From: Pararhodonellum marinum
Lineage (GTDB): Bacteria > Bacteroidota > Bacteroidia > Cytophagales > Cyclobacteriaceae
NCBI RefSeq assembly: GCF_015354735.1
Contig: NZ_JACEFJ010000002.1
Coordinates: forward strand, 1 to 64,000
DNA length: 64,000 bases
Direction: 5' to 3'
Position 1 is the first letter of the stretch. Every line of letters starts with the position of its first letter. The notes below the pieces were generated by a model that did not search any database, was not told where the DNA came from, and saw nothing but the letters and a program-made list of their open reading frames with translations. A program made the position numbers and the translations under genes. Shown here one piece after another: positions 57,275 through 64,000 of this stretch.

Positions 57275-58832
57275 TCAGTTTCAAAATATTGAAGTTGAAA
57301 TCCAAGGGATCAAATACTTCCATTAGTTGGGAAATAAAAGTGGGGTCTTGTAAATAAAAAGGGAGGAAATTTTCTACCCTTTCCTGAGGGGATCCATTGG
57401 GGAAAAGTTGGGCCTTGACCGCTTCCATCCTGTCCAATTCCACCTTGAGATTACGTTCTTCCGCTTTTCTAAATTTTACTGCCATCTGCTCCAATATCTT
57501 CATGGCCCTTACTTTTGCGGCGCTGGCAGCTTCCTTGAGTGTTTTATCGATAGGAAATCCTTTTTGACCCAATTGCTCAAATATCCCGGCAAGCACATCT
57601 GCTTCCTCCTCTAAGGTCAGGTCATGTTGGGTGTGGGTACTCACAAATTCCTTTTTAAGACTAAGAAAATCCACAAAAAGCTCTTCCTCCTTCAATCCAA
57701 GCTGATCTACTTTTCTTTGAATGACTCCGTCAAGCAAAAGGGCAAAATTTCTGGGAAGTATGATGGGAAAATCAATCTTATGGTGGTCAAAAACCGTCTT
57801 CAGCTGTAGCCAATAGATCACCTCTGCAGGGCCACCCAAATAAGCTAAATTAGGTAGAATGACTTCCTGATAGAGGGGCCTCATGACCACATTGGGGCTG
57901 AATTTTTCTGGATTGGACGAAACGAGGGCAAGTATCTCTTCTCGGTTCCAAGCCTGATCACTGTTCATGACTTTGTAATTCTCTCCCTCTTTGATGATCC
58001 TTTCCCGGATCCCTTTATCCATGTAGAAGAAATTGATCTCTCTTGGAAAGATCTGACTTTCATATCCTTCTTTGGCCAACCTTTCTGTTTGTGCATTGAC
58101 GAGATCATTGGCGGTGTGATTCATCAAGTCTTCCTGTATCATGGGTACAAAGAGCTGTTTCAGGGTATGGTCATTTCCATCCACCACCACCAAACCCTCT
58201 GATCCAAACAAAACATCCACATATTCCCTGACTGCCTCAGACAACAGGCGGTTTTTCTGGTAGGCATTTTTAAAGAATTCTGGAATGAAAGAAAGCGATT
58301 GAACGAGCTTTTGGAGAGAGGCGTCTAATTCAAAATCTCCTACGGCTCCCTTTTGGTCGGTCTCCCAAGTATATTTTCTACCCTCAAAAGTAAAATGATT
58401 GATTTCCGCAAAATCATGGTCTTCAGTCGCCATCCAGTAAACGGGAACAAAATGCGCATCCGGATAAGTAGACTGTAATTTCTTGGCCAAATTGATCGTG
58501 CTGACGATTTTGTAAATGAAATACAAGGGGCCTGTAAATAGATTCAATTGATGTCCGGTAGTAACCGTAAAGGTGCGGGAATCTGAAAGGGCTTGGATGT
58601 TTTTTTCCACCGCCTCACGAATTTCCAGATGGCCATATTGCTTTTTTAAGGCTTTGACCAATACTTCTCGGTTTGCATGGCTGAATTTTCTTTCATCGAT
58701 GGCCTTTTCAAAATCTGATAAGTTGGGGGAAAAATGGTAGAAGGGTTTTAGGTTTTCCTTACCTCGAAGGTAATCTAAAAAAAGTGGAGAAAACTGCCCG
58801 GTACAGGCTGGCTCAACGGTGGATTTGATCAT
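57252..58832 (-). CDS. bshC: Bacillithiol biosynthesis cysteine-adding enzyme BshC
   Basis: BshC (526 residues) adds cysteine to glucosaminyl malate in the last step of bacillithiol synthesis. Recognisable segments are TVTTGHQLNLFTGPLYFIYKIVS near residues 95-117, PVYWMATEDHDFAEINH, and the C-terminal long coiled-coil region ending FLPFYLQDPTFISQLMEVFDP. Its presence implies bacillithiol as the main low-molecular thiol. BshA and BshB are not in this window. It heads bshC-cyclo-ligase on the minus strand. Confidence 0.93.
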   Translation of the reverse strand: MIKSTVEPACTGQFSPLFLDYLRGKENLKPFYHFSPNLSDFEKAIDERKFSHANREVLVKALKKQYGHLEIREAVEKNIQALSDSRTFTVTTGHQLNLFTGPLYFIYKIVSTINLAKKLQSTYPDAHFVPVYWMATEDHDFAEINHFTFEGRKYTWETDQKGAVGDFELDASLQKLVQSLSFIPEFFKNAYQKNRLLSEAVREYVDVLFGSEGLVVVDGNDHTLKQLFVPMIQEDLMNHTANDLVNAQTERLAKEGYESQIFPREINFFYMDKGIRERIIKEGENYKVMNSDQAWNREEILALVSSNPEKFSPNVVMRPLYQEVILPNLAYLGGPAEVIYWLQLKTVFDHHKIDFPIILPRNFALLLDGVIQRKVDQLGLKEEELFVDFLSLKKEFVSTHTQHDLTLEEEADVLAGIFEQLGQKGFPIDKTLKEAASAAKVRAMKILEQMAVKFRKAEERNLKVELDRMEAVKAQLFPNGSPQERVENFLPFYLQDPTFISQLMEVFDPLDFNFNILKLNGAQTNH

Positions 58833-59059
58833 GAAAGAAGGAATTTTGTCGCCTTAAGGTATATTTTGGATTGTAAACTGGAATACGCTGGCTAAAGTTC
58901 GGGATTTTTCTCCAATTACAGGAATGGTTTGGCGACTGTTTGACATGCGGTAAATTGGTTAAACTGTGTGGAATCATAGTTTTTGGGCAATTACAGCGAA
59001 GCGATAGGAATGACGTCACTAAAGGCTAACCGTTGAATTCTAACAAAAATTATATGACA

Positions 59060-59075
59060 GTTTCTCTTGAGAAAC
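59060..59075. promoter_or_regulatory. Operator-like palindrome before copA
   Basis: GTTTCTC, TT, GAGAAAC is a perfect 16-bp inverted repeat. It directly precedes an exact -7 box TAATTTTG (59080-59087) and would occupy the -33 region of that promoter, about 50 bases before the copA start. This is where a metal-responsive regulator would act. Confidence 0.5.
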
Positions 59076-59079
59076 CACT

Positions 59080-59087
59080 TAATTTTG
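59080..59087 (+). promoter_or_regulatory. Candidate copA promoter -7 box
   Basis: TAATTTTG is an exact TAnnTTTG match, predicted start near 59094 with a leader of about 33 bases. No good TTTG -33 element is present; the palindrome at 59060-59075 lies in its place, which would fit an activator-dependent promoter. Confidence 0.45.
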
Positions 59088-59127
59088 ATCTTGAATTGTA
59101 TTCAGAGGGAATAAGATTTAACAAAAA

Positions 59128-61326
59128 ATGACAGTTAAAAAAGAAATACCGGTCACGGGAATGAGTTGTGCGGCCTGCGCTGTAAGTGTGGAACAAACCC
59201 TGTCTCACTTTCCCGGAATAAAAACAGCTTCAGTAAATTATGCTACCCAGGAGGCTTCTGTGGAATTGGAGGATGATAAGGTAAATCTGGAGGCACTTAA
59301 AAATGCGGTCCAGAAAAGTGGCTATGATTTGGTTCTGGATGATCTGAACAAAGAAGCACTGGAAGCAAAGCAGCAGCAAGCCTATGCCCGACTGAAGCAA
59401 AAAACCCTTTATGCAGGTTTTTTTGCACTCCCGGTTTTTGTCATTGGCATGTTTTTCATGCACATGCCCTATGCCAATGAGATCATGTGGGCACTCACTA
59501 CCCCTGTCTTGTTGATTTTCGGCCAGGACTTTTTTATCAATGCCTGGAAACAGGCCAAGATGGGCAGGGCAAATATGGATTCCCTTGTAGCCTTAAGTAC
59601 CGGCATCGCATACCTGTATAGTACCTTCAACACCTTTTTCCCGAGTTGGCTCATGGCCAGAGGACTTCAGCCCCATGTATATTTTGAGGCAGCAGCTGTC
59701 ATAGTTTTCTTTATCCTTTTGGGAAAATCTTTGGAAGCAGGAGCCAAAGCAGGCACCGGCGAGGCTTTAAAAAAACTTATGGGGCTTCAGCCCAACGACG
59801 TGATTGTGCTGGAAGGAGAAAATGAGCTGACCAAAAAAACAGAGGAGGTCATAATTGGGGACCATATTTTGGTAAAACCCGGACAAAAAATCCCCCTTGA
59901 CGGCCGTGTCTTAAACGGAAAGAGTTATGTCAATGAAAGTATGTTGACTGGAGAACCCCTTCCGATTTTAAAAGAAAGCAATAGCCAAGTATATGCCGGC
60001 ACCTTGAATCAGGAAGGTAGTTTTGTCTTTGTGGCAGAGGCTACCGGAAGCAATACCCTTCTAGCACAGATCATCCAAAGGGTCAAGCAAGCGCAGGGAT
60101 CAAAGGCCCCGGTTCAGAAACTTGTGGACAAGATTGCAGGTATTTTTGTTCCCGTGGTTTTGTTGATTTCCCTGATCACCTTGGTAGTTTGGGGGTTGAG
60201 TGGAACTGAAGATGCCTGGTTAAGGGGAATGCTCAGCATGATTACGGTATTGGTCATTGCCTGTCCCTGTGCTTTAGGCCTAGCTACTCCTACGGCCATT
60301 ATGGCCGGTATGGGAAGAGGAGCCACTGAAGGAATTCTCATTAAGGATGCCACTGCCCTGGAACAGGGAAAAGATCTCGATATCATCCTGTTGGACAAAA
60401 CAGGTACCATCACAGCCGGGCAGCCAAAAGTAATTGCTGCCCATTTCAATGACCAGGCACCAAAAAATATCGGAAATATTCTAGCTGCCTTGGAAAGCAA
60501 AAGTGAACATCCTTTGGCCAGATCCATTCAGGAATATTTTTCATCGGGAGAAAAAAAACCTTTGATCGAAGACTTTACCTCAATTACAGGAAAAGGGGTA
60601 AAAGGAAGATTTGATCAAAAAACATACGCCATTGGTAGCTTGAGTTGGTTGTTGTCCGAAGGAATGACAAAAGACGAAAGGCTGATCCAAAAAGCCCAGG
60701 AATCTCTTGAGCGTGGTGAGATCGTGGTCTATGCCGCCATGGAAGATAAGTTGATTGGTATCTTAAACATCGCTGACCCTATCAAGCCAAATTCAAAGAA
60801 GGCGATTCAACAATTACAGCAAATGGGGATAGCGGTGCACATGGTTACCGGAGATCAGGCACCCACTGCCCATCACATCGCAAAAATGGTAGGCATCGAA
60901 AAGGTAAAAGCCGATATGCTTCCTGAGGATAAGGCCTCCTACTTAAAATCCCTTCAGGATCAAGGCAATAAGGTAGCCATGGTGGGTGATGGAATCAATG
61001 ATTCAGAAGCCTTGGCCTTGGCTGACCTGAGCATCGCCATGGGAAAAGGCACAGACATTGCCATGGACGTCGCTCAGATGACCCTAATGCAATCAGACCT
61101 TGGGCAACTACCCAAAGCCCTTCAGCTGACCAAAAAAACAATAAGAACCATCCGACAAAACCTGTTCTGGGCCTTTATTTATAACATCATCGGCATTCCG
61201 ATAGCTGCAGGCGTTTTGTATCCAGCATTTGGCTTTCTGCTCAATCCTATGTTGGCAGGAGCAGCCATGGCCCTAAGCTCGGTATCCGTAGTCAGCAACA
61301 GCCTAAGGCTGAAAGGCAAAATATAG
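59128..61326 (+). CDS. copA: Copper-translocating P1B-type ATPase
   Basis: A 732-residue metal-exporting ATPase. One N-terminal HMA domain with GMSCAAC (Cys14, Cys17) is followed by eight membrane helices. Key residues are TGEP (274-277), the transmembrane Cys-Pro-Cys (379-381) in IACPCALGLATP that defines Cu+ specificity, the phosphorylation site DKTGTIT (Asp423), the SEHPLA nucleotide-site HP motif, and VGDGINDSEAL. It exports Cu+ from the cytoplasm. A CopZ-like gene follows 112 bases later, and a palindrome lies in its promoter. Confidence 0.95.
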   Translation: MTVKKEIPVTGMSCAACAVSVEQTLSHFPGIKTASVNYATQEASVELEDDKVNLEALKNAVQKSGYDLVLDDLNKEALEAKQQQAYARLKQKTLYAGFFALPVFVIGMFFMHMPYANEIMWALTTPVLLIFGQDFFINAWKQAKMGRANMDSLVALSTGIAYLYSTFNTFFPSWLMARGLQPHVYFEAAAVIVFFILLGKSLEAGAKAGTGEALKKLMGLQPNDVIVLEGENELTKKTEEVIIGDHILVKPGQKIPLDGRVLNGKSYVNESMLTGEPLPILKESNSQVYAGTLNQEGSFVFVAEATGSNTLLAQIIQRVKQAQGSKAPVQKLVDKIAGIFVPVVLLISLITLVVWGLSGTEDAWLRGMLSMITVLVIACPCALGLATPTAIMAGMGRGATEGILIKDATALEQGKDLDIILLDKTGTITAGQPKVIAAHFNDQAPKNIGNILAALESKSEHPLARSIQEYFSSGEKKPLIEDFTSITGKGVKGRFDQKTYAIGSLSWLLSEGMTKDERLIQKAQESLERGEIVVYAAMEDKLIGILNIADPIKPNSKKAIQQLQQMGIAVHMVTGDQAPTAHHIAKMVGIEKVKADMLPEDKASYLKSLQDQGNKVAMVGDGINDSEALALADLSIAMGKGTDIAMDVAQMTLMQSDLGQLPKALQLTKKTIRTIRQNLFWAFIYNIIGIPIAAGVLYPAFGFLLNPMLAGAAMALSSVSVVSNSLRLKGKI

Positions 61327-61438
61327 CTGATGTGGGATTATTGTTAACCACTAAAATCTGATCTACACTGGAATAAGAAAGCGAACTAAACATTGACAAA
61401 AGCAATTGAACCTTTTAGCGAATAAAAATAAAAACAAC

Positions 61439-61645
61439 ATGACTACCATTAAGTTAAAAACCAATGTGAAATGTGGTGCCTGTGTCCAGGCCATTTCCCC
61501 TCAAATGGAACAATTAGGATTAGAAAGCTGGAATGTAGACCTGCAGGATCCCAATAGAATCCTGACTGCCACAGGAACTGTGACAGAGGCCAGCCTCCAA
61601 CAAGCACTGCAAAAGGCAGGATATCACGGAGAACCCGTCAAGTAA
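61439..61645 (+). CDS. CopZ-like heavy-metal-associated protein
   Basis: A 68-residue single HMA domain (ATG at 61439) with the metal-binding loop KCGACV (CGAC) after the first strand and a beta-alpha-beta-beta-alpha-beta pattern. Such copper chaperones hand Cu+ to CopA, matching its place after copA. The usual M-x-C-x-x-C is altered: the Met and flanking text are NVKCGAC. A longer frame start at 61406 exists but adds a non-conserved Lys/Asn tail. Confidence 0.82.
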   Translation: MTTIKLKTNVKCGACVQAISPQMEQLGLESWNVDLQDPNRILTATGTVTEASLQQALQKAGYHGEPVK

Positions 61646-61779
61646 GAGACCGTATCAATTTAAACCTCTATAACTTGTTGGGTCCAAAATTAATTTGAAA
61701 TACCGTAAACAGGTTTATTTTGCTATTTTTGAAAAATGGAATAGTTGCTTAGAGGCTGGCTATTCTTTTCAATTACCTT

Positions 61780-63018
61780 ATGATCCCATATCAAAAATTT
61801 ACTTTGGACAATGGCTTGGAGGTGTTGGTCCACGAAGATCACACCACCAAGATGGCTGTGCTCAACCTGCTCTACAAAGTAGGCTCAAGAAACGAAAATC
61901 CCGGAAAAACCGGACTTGCCCATTATTTTGAGCATTTGATGTTCGGAGGGAGCAAGCATGTACCCGTTTTTGACGCTGCTTTGGAAAAGGTAGGGGGAGA
62001 GTGCAATGCTTTTACGAATACCGACATCACCAATTATTACATCAGCTTACCGGCAGTAAATTTGGAAACGGCATTTTGGCTGGAATCTGATAGAATGCTC
62101 CACCTGAACTTAAGCCCAAAAACCATTGAAACCCAAAGAAAGGTAGTGATCGAGGAGTTCAAACAACGCTATCTCAATCAGCCCTACGGCAATGCCTTTC
62201 ATTTGGTCAGGGATTTGGCATTTGACACCCACCCCTATCAGTGGCCAACCATAGGCAGGGACATTGATGATATAGAAAATTACCAAAGTCAGGACGTAGA
62301 GGAATTTTATTTCACCCATTACCGGCCTGACAATGCGGTGATGGTAGTAGCAGGCGATGTTACGCTTGAGCAGGTCAAGCACTTGTCAAAGAAATGGTTT
62401 GGTGATATTCCTTCAGGAAATATGCCCAAGAAATCCATCCCCAAAGAATTGCCTCAGATCAGTAAAAAATCCAAAACGGTGATGGAGGAAGTCCCAACTG
62501 ACGCACTATATAAAGTCTACCATGTTCCCGGAAGGTTGGAAAGCGGGTATTTGGAAGCTGATTTGATCACAGACATCCTGGGCTTTGGCCGATCCTCCTT
62601 TTTGGAGCATCGCTTGGTCAAAAACTCCGACCTCTTTGCCACCGTCAGCGGCTATGTATTGGGGAATGTGGATCCTGGCCTGATGGTCTTTACCGGAAAA
62701 ATGGAAAAAGGGAGAACTGCAGAAGAGGCTGAAAAGTTGCTTGACGAAACCATTGCCGAATTTATAGATCAACCGATCCCTGAACCTGTGTTGCAAAAAG
62801 TAAAAAACCAAGCAGAAGCCATGAAGACCTATGAAACAGTGCAACTGCTCAACAGGGCAATGAGCTTGGCCTACTATGCCCATTTGGGAAATCCTGACCT
62901 GTATCAAACAGAATACGTCAAAAAGACCGCCATCAGTGGTGAGCGTATTTCTGAAGCTGCCAAAGCATTTTTGCGTGAAGAAAATGCCACAGTGCTATAT
63001 TATAAATCCAATACCTAA
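61780..63018 (+). CDS. M16 family zinc peptidase
   Basis: A 412-residue insulinase-like peptidase with the inverted zinc motif HYFEH (His48, Glu51, His52) and the downstream glutamate region IETQRKVVIEEFKQR for the third ligand. One N-terminal (about 1-200) and one C-terminal M16 domain are seen, so it is the short, single-pair form found in Bacteroidota, in which a partner subunit often completes the clamshell. No signal peptide is visible. No second M16 gene is adjacent. Confidence 0.9.
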   Translation: MIPYQKFTLDNGLEVLVHEDHTTKMAVLNLLYKVGSRNENPGKTGLAHYFEHLMFGGSKHVPVFDAALEKVGGECNAFTNTDITNYYISLPAVNLETAFWLESDRMLHLNLSPKTIETQRKVVIEEFKQRYLNQPYGNAFHLVRDLAFDTHPYQWPTIGRDIDDIENYQSQDVEEFYFTHYRPDNAVMVVAGDVTLEQVKHLSKKWFGDIPSGNMPKKSIPKELPQISKKSKTVMEEVPTDALYKVYHVPGRLESGYLEADLITDILGFGRSSFLEHRLVKNSDLFATVSGYVLGNVDPGLMVFTGKMEKGRTAEEAEKLLDETIAEFIDQPIPEPVLQKVKNQAEAMKTYETVQLLNRAMSLAYYAHLGNPDLYQTEYVKKTAISGERISEAAKAFLREENATVLYYKSNT

Positions 63019-63049
63019 TTCTTTAAAACACATTTTAATTTCCATAGCC

Positions 63050-63535
63050 ATGAACAACATTAGAATCGGAATGGGTTACGATGTACATCAGTTGAAAGAG
63101 GGCCATCCTTTTTGGCTGGGTGGCATCCAACTGGCTCATGAAAAAGGAGCAGTAGGACACTCCGATGCAGATGTGCTGATCCATGTGATCTGTGATGCCT
63201 TGTTGGGAGCCGCCAACTTGAGGGATATCGGTTACCATTTTTCGGATAAGGATGCCAAATACAAAGGGATTGACAGCAAGATCCTACTCAGGGAAGTCAT
63301 GGCCCTCCTGAGAAAAGAGGGCTATGAATTGGGTAACTTGGACAGTACCATTTGCCTGCAAATCCCCAAACTGAATCCCCATATCCCGGAAATGAAGGCT
63401 TGTTTAGCGAAAGTCATGGAAGTACCTGAAAACAACATCTCCATCAAAGCCACCACAACCGAAAAGCTGGGTTTTGTGGGTAGAGAAGAAGGCGTTTCAG
63501 CCTATTGTGTGGCCTTGATTTACCAAAAAAGCTAA
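63050..63535 (+). CDS. ispF: 2-C-methyl-D-erythritol 2,4-cyclodiphosphate synthase
   Basis: IspF (161 residues) closes the cyclodiphosphate ring in the MEP isoprenoid pathway. The ATG at 63050 gives MNNIRIGMGYDVHQL, the family start with metal ligands Asp and His of GYDVH. The central HSDADVLIHVICDALLGA supplies the other ligands, and the C-terminal KATTTEKLGFVGREEGVSA closes the active site. It lies in series with the M16 gene and mnmD. Confidence 0.97.
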   Translation: MNNIRIGMGYDVHQLKEGHPFWLGGIQLAHEKGAVGHSDADVLIHVICDALLGAANLRDIGYHFSDKDAKYKGIDSKILLREVMALLRKEGYELGNLDSTICLQIPKLNPHIPEMKACLAKVMEVPENNISIKATTTEKLGFVGREEGVSAYCVALIYQKS

Positions 63536-63539
63536 GGGT

Positions 63540-64000
63540 ATGGAAAGAAAAGTGAAATTGATCACCACAGAGGATGGCTCCCATTCTTTGTTCGTGCCCG
63601 AGCTCAATGAAACCTACCATTCCTTTCACGGCGCCTTTCGTGAATCTTACCACGTGTTTATCCTTTATGGATTGGAGGTTTGGCATGCCAAAAATAGAAC
63701 AACGGTACCTATCAGGGTTTTTGAAATGGGTTTCGGTACAGGCCTCAATGCCTGGATGGCGCAAATTTGGGCAGAGCAAAATCTGATCCCCATGCTTTAC
63801 CATACCGTTGAACCTTTTCCTATAGAAAAGGAAATTTATGAGCAGCTCAATTACGCCGAAATAGATGAAGGTTTTTCCCATTATGGACATTTTCTTGAGA
63901 TGCTCCACGCAGCCCCTTGGGGCATAGGCGAGCCGCTTACTCCTTATTTCAACATGAAAAAAGAAAAGATTACTTTGGAAGAAGTCCAATTGTACCCAAG
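63540..64000 (+). CDS. mnmD: tRNA (5-methylaminomethyl-2-thiouridine)-methyltransferase MnmD, 3' end off window
   Basis: An open frame of at least 153 codons that continues past the right edge. It starts 5 bases after the ispF stop with MERKVKLITTEDGSHSLFVP and contains YHSFHGAFRESYHVF and the SAM-binding loop FEMGFGTGLNAW, the signature of the MnmC methyltransferase domain (DUF752). In Bacteroidota this domain often stands alone as MnmD and methylates the wobble nm5U34 of tRNAs. No FAD oxidoreductase half can be seen in the part available. Confidence 0.88.
   Translation, partial: MERKVKLITTEDGSHSLFVPELNETYHSFHGAFRESYHVFILYGLEVWHAKNRTTVPIRVFEMGFGTGLNAWMAQIWAEQNLIPMLYHTVEPFPIEKEIYEQLNYAEIDEGFSHYGHFLEMLHAAPWGIGEPLTPYFNMKKEKITLEEVQLYP

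Noticed and set aside
59011-59018. TGACGTCA palindrome between bshC and copA
   Set aside because: An 8-base palindrome occurs often by chance; it is not aligned with a promoter box and has no extended symmetry.

Overview
The window is chromosomal DNA from a member of the Bacteroidota, most probably a Cytophagales bacterium of the Cyclobacteriaceae type. Three things point there. Promoters follow the Bacteroidota pattern (TTTG, about 19 bases, TAnnTTTG) instead of -35/-10 boxes. Secreted proteins carry type IX secretion (T9SS) sorting domains, and a PorZ-like T9SS component is present. Gene content fits too: bacillithiol enzyme BshC, DUF2480, long-tailed IF-2 and Rho. No transposase, prophage, CRISPR array or complete rRNA/tRNA gene was seen. 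Family names come from reading motifs, not from a database search.

Layout. 0-0.4 kb: two leftward promoters and a leader resembling the start of an rRNA operon that lies off the left edge. 0.4-3.9 kb: leftward operon rpmH-rnpA-ctpA-tsaB-DUF2480. 4-6.4 kb: M61 peptidase, DoxX-like protein and a small membrane protein. 6.4-11.3 kb: leftward rimP-nusA-infB. 11.4-16.9 kb: rod-shape operon mreB-mreC-mreD-mrdA-rodA. 17-26.9 kb: HD protein, an unknown 360-residue protein, ferredoxin, tdk, porZ-recO, lipoprotein, Fe(II)/2OG oxygenase, chromate transporter and NmrA-like protein. 27-30.4 kb: leftward polyprenyl-phosphate sugar operon (GT39, GT2, flippase-like). 30.5-33.4 kb: hpf, xerC-like recombinase, rpsU and acyl-CoA dehydrogenase. 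33.7-39.5 kb: galE facing a leftward run cysS-M28-lacI-galK. 39.7-41.6 kb: rho.

The most unusual part is 41.6-51.8 kb. Two T9SS-exported proteins with unrelated N-terminal halves share a C-terminal module of about 200 residues and a short upstream element. Next comes an eight-unit, roughly 215-bp mosaic repeat array. It is followed by a GMC oxidoreductase/gluconate-dehydrogenase-subunit-3 pair, then a second array built from the same modules. Both arrays are organised around a GC-rich hairpin core.

51.8-64 kb returns to housekeeping genes. A tesA-like esterase is divergent from a LolD/YbbA-type ATPase and a YbbP-type permease, the same arrangement as tesA-ybbA-ybbP in E. coli. Then follow an outer-membrane beta-barrel, 5-formyl-THF cyclo-ligase, bshC, copA with a CopZ-like chaperone and an operator-like palindrome, an M16 peptidase, ispF, and mnmD cut by the right edge.
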